A stretch of 48,092 nt of DNA from Bacteroidota bacterium. Lineage in GTDB: Bacteria > Bacteroidota > Bacteroidia > Chitinophagales > Chitinophagaceae. Shown here piece after piece: positions 31,444-40,354 of the stretch. The DNA lies in contig JAEYUA010000079.1 in assembly GCA_023433755.1 (NCBI GenBank), positions 1-48,092 on the forward strand, read 5' to 3'. The translations under genes and the position numbers were made by a program. The notes under the pieces were generated by a model. It made no database searches, was not told where the DNA came from, and worked only from the letters and a program-made list of their open reading frames with translations. The first letter of the stretch is position 1. The number at the start of each line of letters is the position of its first letter.

Positions 31444-31566
31444 CGTGAGGCGTGAACCGTGAGGCGTGAGACCTGAAATGTTTGCGATTATAATGATACA
31501 ATGAAACCGGAGGCTCACTCTCTCACGTCTCACCCCTCACGTCTCACGCCTCACGTTTCACGCCTC
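31444..31566. repeat. GTGAGGCGTGA word array with inverted second block
   Basis: GTGAGGCGTGAACCGTGAGG at 31444-31472 is answered by CTCACGTCTCACGCCTCACG words at 31513-31566 in the opposite orientation, making a large imperfect hairpin of about 120 bases. It fills most of the 216-bp gap between the coxD and SCO genes; no reading frame is visible. Confidence 0.55.
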
Positions 31567-31577
31567 TCCCCAAACAC

Positions 31578-31605
31578 CATCGCCTGCAAAATTATGCAGG
31601 CGATG
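31578..31605 (-). terminator. Strong hairpin after coxD
   Basis: CATCGCCTGCA and TGCAGGCGATG form a perfect 11-bp stem with a 6-base loop, 26 bases after the coxD stop on the minus strand. No T-run follows in that direction, so it may instead stabilise or partially end the transcript before SCO. Confidence 0.5.
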
Positions 31606-31631
31606 GATAAAGATTGTCATATTAACAACAA

Positions 31632-32081
31632 TTAATCGAGCTTATGTACGTTGGTGTCCGCGGCAGGTATTTTACTGCGGTCCATGGTCTTCTCTTTCTT
31701 GTAGGTATCGTAGCGGTTCCGGTTGTTGCGGAAAGCGCTGCCATCCCAAAGGAAGGCGCCGATGAACCATACAAAAAGCAGAAGCGGCACTACAATGGTC
31801 ATAATCATATTCCTGATCTCGTCGCCCAGGTGCATGAAAACAGATACAATGTAATAAGCTTTGGCCAGCGTGAGGATGCATACCATGCCTTTGAACATGA
31901 GTATCAGGAGCTCACTGGGATTTTCACCCTTATGAATATTATAGATCGCGAGACCGATCAGCAATTCCACAACCGTGATTACAGATAAAAGGATCGTGGT
32001 CTTGCGCACTCTCTTTTTGAAAACGGTATCATCAATATGGTGATGAAAGCTGACTTCCGTAGATGTATCTTGATGCTGCAT
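31632..32081 (-). CDS. coxD: Cytochrome c oxidase subunit IV-like protein
   Basis: A protein of 149 residues with three membrane helices (about residues 27-47, 55-77, 88-108). The helix sequence TTILLSVITVVELLIGLAIY, FKGMVCILTLAKAYYIVSVF and the MHLGDE turn match the caa3_CtaG/prokaryotic cytochrome oxidase subunit IV family. It stabilises the caa3-type oxidase. The spacing from the coxC gene is 15 bases. Confidence 0.85.
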   Translation of the reverse strand: MQHQDTSTEVSFHHHIDDTVFKKRVRKTTILLSVITVVELLIGLAIYNIHKGENPSELLILMFKGMVCILTLAKAYYIVSVFMHLGDEIRNMIMTIVVPLLLFVWFIGAFLWDGSAFRNNRNRYDTYKKEKTMDRSKIPAADTNVHKLD

Positions 32082-32096
32082 AATTCCCCGGTAATT

Positions 32097-32966
32097 TTAG
32101 ATTAGATAAAAACATAAGAACACGAATACCCAAACAAGGTCTACGAAGTGCCAGTACAAACCTGACTTTTCTATCATGAGATAATGTCCCCTGTTCTCAA
32201 ATACATTTTTCTGCGTCATCACCAGCATCACAATATTGATGATCACACCTGAAAATACGTGGAAGCCATGGAAGCCGGTGATTCCATAAAAGAATCCTCC
32301 GAATGCTACAGGACCGGTTTCCCTCACGTGCAGTTCAGCAAGTTTGATGCTGTTGCGAAGCTGGTCATCGGACAATGCTGATAACTGTTCATGGGAAAGA
32401 TCATGGTTTGACATGGCTGCCAGTTTCACCAGCGCGTCGTGCGGTGTATTCTGCAGCGCGGTGGTTGCCGCGTTCATGTCAACAAGCTGACCCCATGGAT
32501 TGATCCTGGTAGTCTGGCCGATCACATCGAGCTGGTTGCCGGCAAGCACTGCGTGCTCACCAGTAATGAGGTGATGCCATTCCCAAGCCTGGCAACCAAG
32601 GAAGGCGAGGCCTCCGATGATGGTCCAGATCAGCCATTTGATCACACCTTTCTTATCCTGCTTATGGCCCGCATGCACCGCCAGCACCATGGTAACGGAG
32701 CTGATGATGAGAATAAAGGTCATCACACTCACAAAAGCAAGCGGAAGATTGGCATGTCCTGCTCCTGGAAACGCGTTGAACACTACGTTAGGATCAGGCC
32801 AGAAATTTTCGGAGAAACGGATGGTACCATAGGAGATTAGGAATGCACCAAAAGTGAATGCATCACTCATCAAAAAGTACCACATCATCAGTTTTCCATA
32901 CTCCAGGTTGAACGGGCTCTTACCTCCGTTCCACCAGTTCGTTTTTGTTGCCGTAGCATGTGCCAT
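32097..32966 (-). CDS. coxC: Cytochrome c oxidase subunit III (second copy, long)
   Basis: A protein of 289 residues with the subunit III fold: WYFLMSDAFTFGAFLISYGT, LAFLGCQAWEWHHLI, GPVAFGGFFYGITGFHGFHV and YWHFVDLVWVFVFLCFYLI. It has an insertion of about 65 hydrophilic residues (about 145-210) between helices, absent from the neighbouring copy, with many Asp, Asn, Ala and His. Subunit III holds lipids and stabilises proton uptake. It is the second of two subunit III genes in tandem. Confidence 0.9.
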   Translation of the reverse strand: MAHATATKTNWWNGGKSPFNLEYGKLMMWYFLMSDAFTFGAFLISYGTIRFSENFWPDPNVVFNAFPGAGHANLPLAFVSVMTFILIISSVTMVLAVHAGHKQDKKGVIKWLIWTIIGGLAFLGCQAWEWHHLITGEHAVLAGNQLDVIGQTTRINPWGQLVDMNAATTALQNTPHDALVKLAAMSNHDLSHEQLSALSDDQLRNSIKLAELHVRETGPVAFGGFFYGITGFHGFHVFSGVIINIVMLVMTQKNVFENRGHYLMIEKSGLYWHFVDLVWVFVFLCFYLI

Positions 32967-33024
32967 ATTCTATACAAGTTTCATTTATGCTTAGCTTCCG
33001 CCGCTGTCTTTTACGGCTATCCGC

Positions 33025-33591
33025 TTATCCTAACCAAATAAAAAAGATCAATAGGTAGATCCACAATACATCTACAAAATGCCAGTACGTGCTCATCACT
33101 TCAATGGGTGTGGCATTATAACTTCTCGTTTTGCTGAAGTACTGCTGCCCTGCAATCACGGCCAAAGCAACCAGCCCTCCCAGCACGTGCAGCGCATGAA
33201 GGCCGAAGATGATATACAGGAACTGGCCTGCACCTGCACCTTCAAATTTCACTCCATGCTTCCACATATAAGTGAACCCCTGCCACTGCATGATCACAAA
33301 AGCAATTCCCAGCACCAGTGTCACCAGGAATAACAAACGGAAAGAACGCATTTCCTTTTGTTTGAAAGCGCGCAATGACATTTGAATGGTGATACTGCTG
33401 ATAAGGATCACCGCGGTGGACCACCAGAAAACCGGCGGTGTTTTGATACCCGTCCATCCTGCCTGGCCGCTTTTCACGATATAGGCGCTGGTAAGGCCTG
33501 CAAACATCATGATGATGCTGGCTATCGCCACCCACAAGGTGAACTTGTGCGGATGAATTTTATTTTGTTGTTGTGTGCTCACAATCTCCAT
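33025..33591 (-). CDS. coxC: Cytochrome c oxidase subunit III (first copy)
   Basis: A protein of 188 residues with five helices, including KFTLWVAIASIIMMFAGLTS, FRLLFLVTLVLGIAFVIMQW, YIIFGLHALHVLGGLVALAV and YWHFVDVLWIYLLIFFIWLG. It is close to the general subunit III of heme-copper oxidases. I chose ATG at 33591; the upstream in-frame ATG at 33627 lies in the R3 repeat and would add repeat-derived residues. The 35-base spacer after ctaB is filled by that repeat. Confidence 0.88.
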   Translation of the reverse strand: MEIVSTQQQNKIHPHKFTLWVAIASIIMMFAGLTSAYIVKSGQAGWTGIKTPPVFWWSTAVILISSITIQMSLRAFKQKEMRSFRLLFLVTLVLGIAFVIMQWQGFTYMWKHGVKFEGAGAGQFLYIIFGLHALHVLGGLVALAVIAGQQYFSKTRSYNATPIEVMSTYWHFVDVLWIYLLIFFIWLG

Positions 33592-33608
33592 CTCTCTTAT
33601 TTTTATTT

Positions 33609-33631
33609 GCCAATGGCTATTGGCCATTAGC
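33609..33631. repeat. GCCAATGGC palindromic word repeat (R3)
   Basis: GCCAATGGCTATTGGC followed by CATTAGC occupies the spacer between ctaB and coxC and supplies part of the ctaB stop codon. Confidence 0.55.
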
Positions 33632-34556
33632 TTATTTTATCTGCCAGCAGTGCCAGCAATACAACCGGCAGGTATATGTAGCTGCCGAACATCACCCTTC
33701 TTGCCGCTTTTGCATCCATCTGCCGGTAAAGCCTGATGCATTGCCATACCAGGAAAAGGTTCGCCACCATGATCACTACCAGGCTGTACACGCCCGTGAG
33801 CCCGATCATATAAGGCACCAGCGTGAAAGGGATCAGCAGCATGGCATACACAATGGTTTGCAAGGCTGTGAATTTGGTTGGTCCCTTGTCGGCCGGCAAC
33901 AGTTTGAAACCCGCACGGGAATAATCACCATGCGCGATCCAGGCTATGGCCCAGAAATGTGGAAACTGCCAGAGAAACTGGATGCCAAAAAGGGCCCAGC
34001 CTCCATAATCTTTCCATCCATTTCCAGCTTCAAAGATCGCATCGTTGCCAGCAGCCCATCCAATAAGGCAGGGCAGCGCACCGGGAAAAGCGCCTACCAG
34101 TACGGCAATGGCATTTACTTTTTTCAGCGGCGTGTATACAAAAGCATACAGGAACAGGCTGAAAGCTCCCAGGCCAGCACTGAGCCAGTTAAAAAAATAA
34201 CCAAGGATCAGCACACCGGTAATGCCGGTGATGATGGCGAAGGCCCAGGCTTCCTGCGGCTTCATTCTTCCTGAAGCAACAGGCCTGTTAGCTGTTCTTT
34301 TCATGGTGGCATCCGTATCTTTTTCAATGGCCATGTTCATGGCATTGGCACTGCCCGTTACCAGGAAGCCGCCAATAAAAAGCAGGATGATCATCATCCA
34401 GTCGTATTCCACCACAGCAGGTGCCAGCAGGTAGCTGATCACACTGGAGAACACGACCATGATATTCAACGAAGGCTTGGTAAGCTGCAGGTAATCTTTC
34501 AGCTTGCTGTTATGAACCTTGCCTGTTGAAACATCTGAATGACCCATGCTTTGCAT
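33627..34556 (-). CDS. ctaB: Heme o synthase (protoheme IX farnesyltransferase)
   Basis: A protein of 309 residues with about 9 membrane helices. It transfers a farnesyl group to heme b, forming heme o. The prenyl-diphosphate site is in NAMNMAIEKDTDATMKRTAN (N-x3-D pattern, about residues 90-109), followed by RPVASGRM. A second acidic motif is in the loop around the HGDYSRAGFKLLPADKG region. It is placed between coxA and coxC as in many oxidase operons. A heme a synthase gene is not seen in the window, so whether heme a is made from it is open. Confidence 0.93.
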   Translation of the reverse strand: MQSMGHSDVSTGKVHNSKLKDYLQLTKPSLNIMVVFSSVISYLLAPAVVEYDWMMIILLFIGGFLVTGSANAMNMAIEKDTDATMKRTANRPVASGRMKPQEAWAFAIITGITGVLILGYFFNWLSAGLGAFSLFLYAFVYTPLKKVNAIAVLVGAFPGALPCLIGWAAGNDAIFEAGNGWKDYGGWALFGIQFLWQFPHFWAIAWIAHGDYSRAGFKLLPADKGPTKFTALQTIVYAMLLIPFTLVPYMIGLTGVYSLVVIMVANLFLVWQCIRLYRQMDAKAARRVMFGSYIYLPVVLLALLADKIS

Positions 34557-34591
34557 TGTTACCGTGCATGCGACACCTTTATTTCAAAAAA

Positions 34592-36406
34592 CTAGTGCAG
34601 ACTTTCTCCCTGCCTGGCAGGTTCTGTCTGTGGTATATAATCTCTTCCGTCTTTGCTATAATCATATGGCCAGCGGTGAACTTCAGGAATCTCACCAGGC
34701 CAGTTACCGTGACCGGGATTGATTGGCGTGGTCCACTCGAGTGTATTGGCCTCCCATGGATTGGTTGTACGCACTTTTCTTCCTTTGAAAATGCTGTAGA
34801 AGAAATTGAATACGAACATGAGGTTTACAGCGAATACAACGATTGTAACAATAGAAATGAATTTATTCAGGTCATCAAACTGGTTGAATGAGGTCCAGTT
34901 TGAAAAATCCATATAACGGCGAGGCACACCTGCAAGACCCATATAGTGCATAGGCCAGAAAATGAGGTAGGCGCCGATGAGTGTTACCCAGAAATGGATA
35001 TAACCCAGGGTATTGTTCAGGTAGCGGCCAAACATCTTGGGATACCAGTGGTACACACCGGCAAACATGCCGAAGAAGGCAGATACACCCATTACAATAT
35101 GGAAGTGGGCAATTACAAAATAGGTATCGTGAACGTGAATATCAATGGTGGAGTTACCCAGCCAGATACCAGTGAGACCTCCAGAAATGAACAGGCTCAC
35201 AAAACCGATGGCAAAAAGCATGGCAGGCGTGAACCTGATATTACCCCGCCAAATGGTAGTGATCCAGTTAAATACTTTAATGGCTGATGGGATCGCGATC
35301 AGTAAGGTTAGTAGTACGAACACCGATCCTAAGAATGGATTCATACCCGAAACGAACATGTGGTGCGCCCAAACCAGGAAGGCCAGGATAGTGATGGCGA
35401 ATAATGAACCCACCATGGCCATGTATCCGAAGATGGGCTTTCGTGAATTCACACTAAGAATCTCCGATACAAGTCCCATCGCCGGCAGAATGATGATATA
35501 TACTTCAGGGTGACCAAGGAACCAGAACAAGTGCTGGTACAGGATGGCGCTACCTCCTTCATTAGGCAAAATTTTACCGGCCACATAAATATCACTCAGG
35601 TAGAAGCTGGTACCAAGGTTACGGTCGAACAGCAATAGGATAAAACCAGAAAGTAATACAGGGAAAGAAAGTATCCCAAGGATGGCTGTAAAGAACAGGG
35701 CCCAGATGGTCAACGGCATCCTGGTCATGCTCATACCTTTTGTACGCATGTTCAGGATGGTAGCTACATAGTTCAAACCACCCAAAAGTGTTGACACCAC
35801 GAACATGGCCATACTGAAAAGCCAGAGATCCGTACCCAGTTTTGAACCTGACTGGGCATCTCTCAACGCACTCAATGGCGGGTACATGGTCCATCCACCG
35901 CTCGCAGGACCTGTTTGAACAAACAACGATGAAACCATGATGATGCTGGCGAGAAAGAAGAACCAGTAAGAGAGCATGTTCATGAAAGGTGAAGCCATGT
36001 CTCTTGCGCCTACCTGAAGTGGAATGAGCAGGTTGGCAAAGGTTCCGCTAAGGCCGGCAGTCAGTACAAAGAATACCAGGATGGTACCGTGCATGGTGAT
36101 CAGCGCGTAATAAAATTCAGCGCTGATGCGGCCGCCCGGCGCCCATTTACCAAACATGTCCTCAATGAAAGGAAAAGACTGGTCCGGATAGCCAAGCTGT
36201 AAACGGAAGAGCACTGAAAAGAATGCGCCCACGATAGCCCAGATGATACCGGTGATCAGGAATTGCTTCCCGATGGTCTTGTGATCCTGGCTGAAAATAT
36301 ATTTGCTGATAAAGCTCTGCTTGTGATGATGATGACCGTCCCCGTTGTGATGAACATCATGCGTCACAGCTCCTTCATGCACATGTAAAGTTGAATCGTT
36401 GTTCAT
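34592..36406 (-). CDS. ctaD: Cytochrome c oxidase subunit I (caa3-type)
   Basis: A protein of 604 residues with 12 or more helices. The HPEVYIIILPAMG block (His, Tyr: CuB ligand and crosslinked Tyr), then the WAHHMFVSGM His pair, and the HDTYFVIAHFHIVMG block carry the CuB and heme a/a3 ligands. The N-terminus is His-rich (residues 8-30: HVHEG..HDVHHNGDGHHHHK), probably a metal-binding tail. The gene starts 9 bases before the coxB stop. Subunit I reduces oxygen and pumps protons in the inner membrane. Confidence 0.97.
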   Translation of the reverse strand: MNNDSTLHVHEGAVTHDVHHNGDGHHHHKQSFISKYIFSQDHKTIGKQFLITGIIWAIVGAFFSVLFRLQLGYPDQSFPFIEDMFGKWAPGGRISAEFYYALITMHGTILVFFVLTAGLSGTFANLLIPLQVGARDMASPFMNMLSYWFFFLASIIMVSSLFVQTGPASGGWTMYPPLSALRDAQSGSKLGTDLWLFSMAMFVVSTLLGGLNYVATILNMRTKGMSMTRMPLTIWALFFTAILGILSFPVLLSGFILLLFDRNLGTSFYLSDIYVAGKILPNEGGSAILYQHLFWFLGHPEVYIIILPAMGLVSEILSVNSRKPIFGYMAMVGSLFAITILAFLVWAHHMFVSGMNPFLGSVFVLLTLLIAIPSAIKVFNWITTIWRGNIRFTPAMLFAIGFVSLFISGGLTGIWLGNSTIDIHVHDTYFVIAHFHIVMGVSAFFGMFAGVYHWYPKMFGRYLNNTLGYIHFWVTLIGAYLIFWPMHYMGLAGVPRRYMDFSNWTSFNQFDDLNKFISIVTIVVFAVNLMFVFNFFYSIFKGRKVRTTNPWEANTLEWTTPINPGHGNWPGEIPEVHRWPYDYSKDGRDYIPQTEPARQGESLH

Positions 36407-36415
36407 ATAATATTT

Positions 36416-37504
36416 TTACCTGTTCGGTTGAGAGTTTACATTCGTTACTGCTGCAGTGCTGGTACTGTCGGCGGGCTGCGCTGCAGGCGTGGTGGTACCT
36501 GGAGCAGCATTGGGTGCCGGTGCGGCCGGAGCACCATGAGCTTTGTCGTATTGCGACTGCTGCTGGGCAAGCCATACATTGAATTCGGCCTGTGATTCCA
36601 CTACTATGGTTCCCCTCATGGTATAGTGACCGGCTCCGCACATCTGGTCGCAGGAAATTTCATAGTTGAAGTTTTCTCCGTACTTGGCCCTCATTTCACG
36701 TGTTGTATATTTCGGTGTGAACCACATAGTGGTGGGAATGCCCGGAACCGCATCCATCTTGAGCCTGAAATGCGCGAGGCCCACGTCATGGATCACATCC
36801 TTGGCGTGAATGATCAGTTTAACCGGCTTGCCTACTACCACGTGCATTTCCTGTGCAACTACTTTATCATCACGGTTATCGGCATCGGCCCAGATCTGTC
36901 CCAGCGGATTCTGTGCGCCTTCGTTAATCTCCTTGAAATATTTTTTACCCAGCTTTCCATCTTTGCCCGGGTACCTGAATTCCCATTTGAACTGGCTGCC
37001 GGTAACTTCAATGATCTGTGAATCTTTTGGTGCCTCACCGGTAATGCGGAACCAGTAGTAAAGACCAAAGCCAACCAGTACTGTCAGTACAATGGCAGGT
37101 ATAACGGTCCAGATGATCTCGAGCTTATTGCTGTGAGGGAAATAATAAGGTTTGCGGTCTTCTTTTTCCTGGTATTTGAATGCGAACCAGAACAAAGCAA
37201 CCTGGGTGATCACGAAAACGATGCCTGTGATCCAGAGCGTGATCCAGATCATATTGTCAATATCCTCTCCATGGTCTGAAGCGGAGGGAGGCAGGATCTT
37301 GTCCTTCAGCAGTTCATTGCAATACCACACACCTACCAGTCCCAGTACCAGGAAAACCAGTAACAGGAAGGCATTGATCCTGTTGGATTCTTTCCTGGTC
37401 TTTTCCTCGCCTCTCAAAATAGCTACGTATTCGCTGGCTTTGGCGATCTGGAAGATGATCAGAAATCCTAAAATGAGCGCTATTATAATCCAGGTAGTTG
37501 ACAT
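36416..37504 (-). CDS. coxB: Cytochrome c oxidase subunit II
   Basis: A protein of 362 residues. Two anchoring helices (about residues 5-25, 85-115), then the CuA cupredoxin domain. The CuA ligands are in the YEISCDQMCGAGHYTMRGTI block (Cys, Cys, His, Met) together with an earlier His near VIHDVGLAHF. The C-terminus is a Pro/Ala-rich linker (APAAPAPNAAPGTTTPAAQP); no heme motif CxxCH follows, so this is not a cytochrome-c-fused subunit II. ATG at 37504 is chosen; the longer frame needs a TTG. It is the first gene of the oxidase part, 147 bases after actF. Confidence 0.95.
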   Translation of the reverse strand: MSTTWIIIALILGFLIIFQIAKASEYVAILRGEEKTRKESNRINAFLLLVFLVLGLVGVWYCNELLKDKILPPSASDHGEDIDNMIWITLWITGIVFVITQVALFWFAFKYQEKEDRKPYYFPHSNKLEIIWTVIPAIVLTVLVGFGLYYWFRITGEAPKDSQIIEVTGSQFKWEFRYPGKDGKLGKKYFKEINEGAQNPLGQIWADADNRDDKVVAQEMHVVVGKPVKLIIHAKDVIHDVGLAHFRLKMDAVPGIPTTMWFTPKYTTREMRAKYGENFNYEISCDQMCGAGHYTMRGTIVVESQAEFNVWLAQQQSQYDKAHGAPAAPAPNAAPGTTTPAAQPADSTSTAAVTNVNSQPNR

Positions 37505-37516
37505 AAGATTTAATTC

Positions 37517-37541
37517 AAAAGTCAAAAGTCAAAAGTCAAAA
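37517..37541. repeat. AAAAGTC tandem word repeat upstream of coxB
   Basis: Three to four units of AAAAGTC in the short actF-coxB gap. In the coding direction they give TTTTGAC words, which include TTTG. The remaining gap shows no gene. Confidence 0.5.
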
Positions 37542-37651
37542 GCGATCGTCATGTTTCTGACTTTTTACCGTTTAATTCTAAATACTTTTTTATTTAAATA
37601 ATTCAAAAGACTGTAATGCCAGGTTTTGAATTTTTACTTTTTAATTTTTAC

Positions 37652-38950
37652 TTAAGTATGATGAATGATACTCTCTTTCAGGAACGGGTGTGTTTTCGGG
37701 ATCAACGGATGTTTGGCCAGCGACTTAGCGGTTACAAACATGATCAGTCCCACGAATCCTAAACCGATTCCAAAATCAAATATCAAATTCGGCACCTGGT
37801 ATGGAGAAGCGGCCGGCATTACCATCTGGTAAAAATCCAGCCAGTGTCCAAACAGGATGAGCACAGACATCATGGTGAGTGTGCCATAATTACGTTTGGA
37901 ACTACGCTTCATCAATATCAGTAAAGGTGCTAAAAAGTTAATGATCAGATTGAACCAGAAGATAGCTTTGTAAGCCCCGGGTGCATCACCGGCTCCGATC
38001 CGCTTGGCGAAATAAATGGTTTCCTCAGGCATGTTGGCATACCAGATCAGCATGAACTGCGAGAACCACAGGTAGGTCCAGAAAATAGAAAACGCGAACT
38101 GGAATTTACCAAGGTCATGCAGGTGCTCCTTGTTGGTGAACTCCAGGTAACCGAGATTCTTCATGAATATCACGAATATGGTAATGAGCGCGATACCCGC
38201 AACAAAGGATGAAGCAAAGGTGTACCAGCTATACATGGTGCTGAACCAGTGCGCATCAAGGCTCATCAGCCAGAACCAGGGAATAGAAGACATAACTGTA
38301 AGTGCAAACAGCACAATGTAAAGGGCAGCCCATACTGTATTGTTCCAGATATATTTTTTGCCTTCAGCAACTGTTGGCTTGCGGTCGTCAATGCTGCGTG
38401 ACAACTGCCTCATTTTTCTTCCCAGCAGCCACCATCCCACAATAGTGATGATGCTCCATACGGTAAAGAAAGTTTTATTAAGGAATCCTTTTTTATGGTC
38501 AAGAATAGGATCTTCCGCCACGTGATGTGAATCGGCCCAATGGTACAAAGTATGATTAGGTCCGTAAACCAGCACCATCAGGATAACAAAAGTTATCAGG
38601 CCAATGATGGGTACGCAGGTAGAGATGGCTTCTGTAACCCTTTTGAACGATAGCTGCCATCCACCCCATGCAAGGGTGAGCGCACAGATAAAGAACATGG
38701 CCGCGTTTACTACCAGCAGGAAATAAACACTGTTATGCAACAAGGCTGCCCAGAACCTGGCATCCCTGTGATTATTGTAGGCTTCAGCATCAGCCAGCCC
38801 GGAAGCCTTTAGTTCTTCAGCGCTTGGCGTGGTGCTTCTTGTAGTGATAAATAAAATGATGATCGCTATAAGTCCTACAGCCATCAGGGCCATTGCCCAG
38901 GTATTGTATCTTTTCGGAATTACAAACTGATCTCTGATAGTTGCTGCCAT
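37652..38950 (-). CDS. actF: Alternative Complex III subunit ActF
   Basis: A polytopic protein of 432 residues with about 10 helices and no heme motif, in the position of ActF. Marker segments are LLHNSVYFLLVVNAAMFFIC, VYGPNHTLYHWADSHH, SIPWFWLMSLDAHWFSTMYS and FSQFMLIWYANMPEETIYF. It is related to ActC-type NrfD proteins but lacks their short N-terminal signature. It takes part in quinol oxidation and probably proton translocation in the inner membrane. Spacing to actE is 23 bases. Confidence 0.9.
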   Translation of the reverse strand: MAATIRDQFVIPKRYNTWAMALMAVGLIAIIILFITTRSTTPSAEELKASGLADAEAYNNHRDARFWAALLHNSVYFLLVVNAAMFFICALTLAWGGWQLSFKRVTEAISTCVPIIGLITFVILMVLVYGPNHTLYHWADSHHVAEDPILDHKKGFLNKTFFTVWSIITIVGWWLLGRKMRQLSRSIDDRKPTVAEGKKYIWNNTVWAALYIVLFALTVMSSIPWFWLMSLDAHWFSTMYSWYTFASSFVAGIALITIFVIFMKNLGYLEFTNKEHLHDLGKFQFAFSIFWTYLWFSQFMLIWYANMPEETIYFAKRIGAGDAPGAYKAIFWFNLIINFLAPLLILMKRSSKRNYGTLTMMSVLILFGHWLDFYQMVMPAASPYQVPNLIFDFGIGLGFVGLIMFVTAKSLAKHPLIPKTHPFLKESIIHHT

Positions 38951-38973
38951 TACAGTCTTTTTATTTCGCTCAA

Positions 38974-39645
38974 TTAATTGCTTGTTGAATCACCAGCAGC
39001 CGCATTGGCGGGCGCTGTTCCTGCTGAATCTGCCGCAGCCGCCTTAGTACCGCCGGCTTGTTTTGACCTGATGTATTTGATCACCCACCAGCGCTGGTCA
39101 GGGCGCAACTGGGAAGCATAACTTCCCATGGTACGGATACCATGCGTAATCACGTAAAAATAATGTCCGTCGGAAAGTGACTGGATCGCCGGGTTTTTCA
39201 GGTTGGCCGGAGCTGCTGCATAGGCTCCGTTTCCGCTATTATACAGCGGGCCGTTGCCATCCAAAGCGCCACCATGACAGATGCCGCAATTGATCAGGTA
39301 AAGCCTTTCTGCTTCTTTCATTGCACCTGCTGTCATTGCCATGGTGTCAAGCGGGTTAACGAGACTCTTTGCCGCCACTGAATCAGCAGGTCCTATCCTC
39401 GATGGCATTCCATCACCGCGTGCAATTGAACCCGGAACAGGTTGGGCATTATAGAAAACCCTTCTGCTTTTCAGGGAATCAAATTCACCTTCAACATTAT
39501 TATACCCATAGGTCTCATATGCTCTTGCATAATACATGTCGGGCATATACGCGCTGCCTGGATCGTTGCCTCCCGCACCACCGCAACTTACGATGGCTGA
39601 GCAAAAGGCAACAATACCTGCAAGTATGATGATTGTTCTTTTCAT
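38974..39645 (-). CDS. actE: Alternative Complex III subunit ActE, monoheme cytochrome c lipoprotein
   Basis: A protein of 223 residues. The signal ends with FCSAIVSCGGAGG, a lipobox. The heme-binding motif is NCGICHGG (CxxCH) about residue 117-121. PADSVAAKSLVNPL and GIRTMGSYASQLRPDQRWWV, with the axial Met in RTMGSY, match the cytochrome c domain of ActE. It passes electrons from the ActAB subunits outward. The C-terminus is Ala-rich and low-complexity. Confidence 0.92.
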   Translation of the reverse strand: MKRTIIILAGIVAFCSAIVSCGGAGGNDPGSAYMPDMYYARAYETYGYNNVEGEFDSLKSRRVFYNAQPVPGSIARGDGMPSRIGPADSVAAKSLVNPLDTMAMTAGAMKEAERLYLINCGICHGGALDGNGPLYNSGNGAYAAAPANLKNPAIQSLSDGHYFYVITHGIRTMGSYASQLRPDQRWWVIKYIRSKQAGGTKAAAADSAGTAPANAAAGDSTSN

Positions 39646-39656
39646 TCAAATCTCAT

Positions 39657-40250
39657 TTAATGGCTTACTACTTCTACTGGTGTCTGGTAAGGTTTTTTAT
39701 CGTTATCGTAACGCCCGATCCACCATCCGGTTTCGCGGTACTGGGTAGTGATCTCCTTCGCGCCGATATCCCCAAGAAAACGGGTTACTTCAGCTTCATT
39801 GGTTTTATCGGTACACTCGATGGCCATTACAAACAGGTCATCGGTTGAACGCGGATGAAAATGATCCTTCTTTACGAAAGGCGCTAACTGGCAGAGATAA
39901 CAGAAGGTCAGCACCATACCCACCGATGCAAAAAGTACGGTAAGCTCAAAGGTGATGGGAATCCACGCCGGTAAAGCAAAGAATGGTTTACCACCAAAAT
40001 TCAATGGCCAGTCATAAGTCAGCGCCCAGGTAATGAAACCGAGAGCCGTCATGGTACCGGTGATACCAAATATGAATCCGGCTGTATGCAAACTGGTGTC
40101 ACGAAGTCCCATAGCACTATCCAGGCCGTGGATCGGCATGGGCGTGTACACATCGTGGATCTTATATCCTGATTTGCGCACCTGCTTCACCGCTGGAAAC
40201 AAAACCGCTTCATCATCAAAACAACCGACTACGAATTTTTTTACAGACAT
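39657..40250 (-). CDS. actD: Alternative Complex III subunit ActD (DUF3341)
   Basis: A protein of 197 residues with a DUF3341 fold: KKFVVGCFDDEAVLFPAVKQ, KIHDVYTPMPIHGLDSAMG and two membrane helices near residues 55-80 and 95-120. The FHPRSTDDLFVMAIEC end is characteristic. ActD anchors and stabilises the complex in the inner membrane. It starts 105 bases after actC, with repeats in the gap. Confidence 0.92.
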   Translation of the reverse strand: MSVKKFVVGCFDDEAVLFPAVKQVRKSGYKIHDVYTPMPIHGLDSAMGLRDTSLHTAGFIFGITGTMTALGFITWALTYDWPLNFGGKPFFALPAWIPITFELTVLFASVGMVLTFCYLCQLAPFVKKDHFHPRSTDDLFVMAIECTDKTNEAEVTRFLGDIGAKEITTQYRETGWWIGRYDNDKKPYQTPVEVVSH

Positions 40251-40255
40251 ATTTT

Positions 40256-40346
40256 GAGCTTTTAGCTGCTAGCTACAAGCTGCTAGCAGATACCTTTCGT
40301 TCAAACAATTCTTTCAACGCCAGCCATAGGCCAATGGCCATTAGCC
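40256..40346. repeat. AGCT-word array and R3 repeat in the actC-actD gap
   Basis: GAGCTTTTAGCTGCTAGCTA (40256-40275) continues into ACAAGCTGCTAGC to 40288. Further on, GGCCAATGGCCATTAGCC (40329-40346) is an R3 word repeat. The two repeats sit side by side in the gap of 105 bases. Confidence 0.5.
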
Positions 40347-40354
40347 AACAGCTT

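Noticed and set aside
31444..31566. CRISPR array at the GTGAGGCGTGA words
   Set aside because: Units are 7-8 bases without unique spacers of constant length and no cas genes are present.
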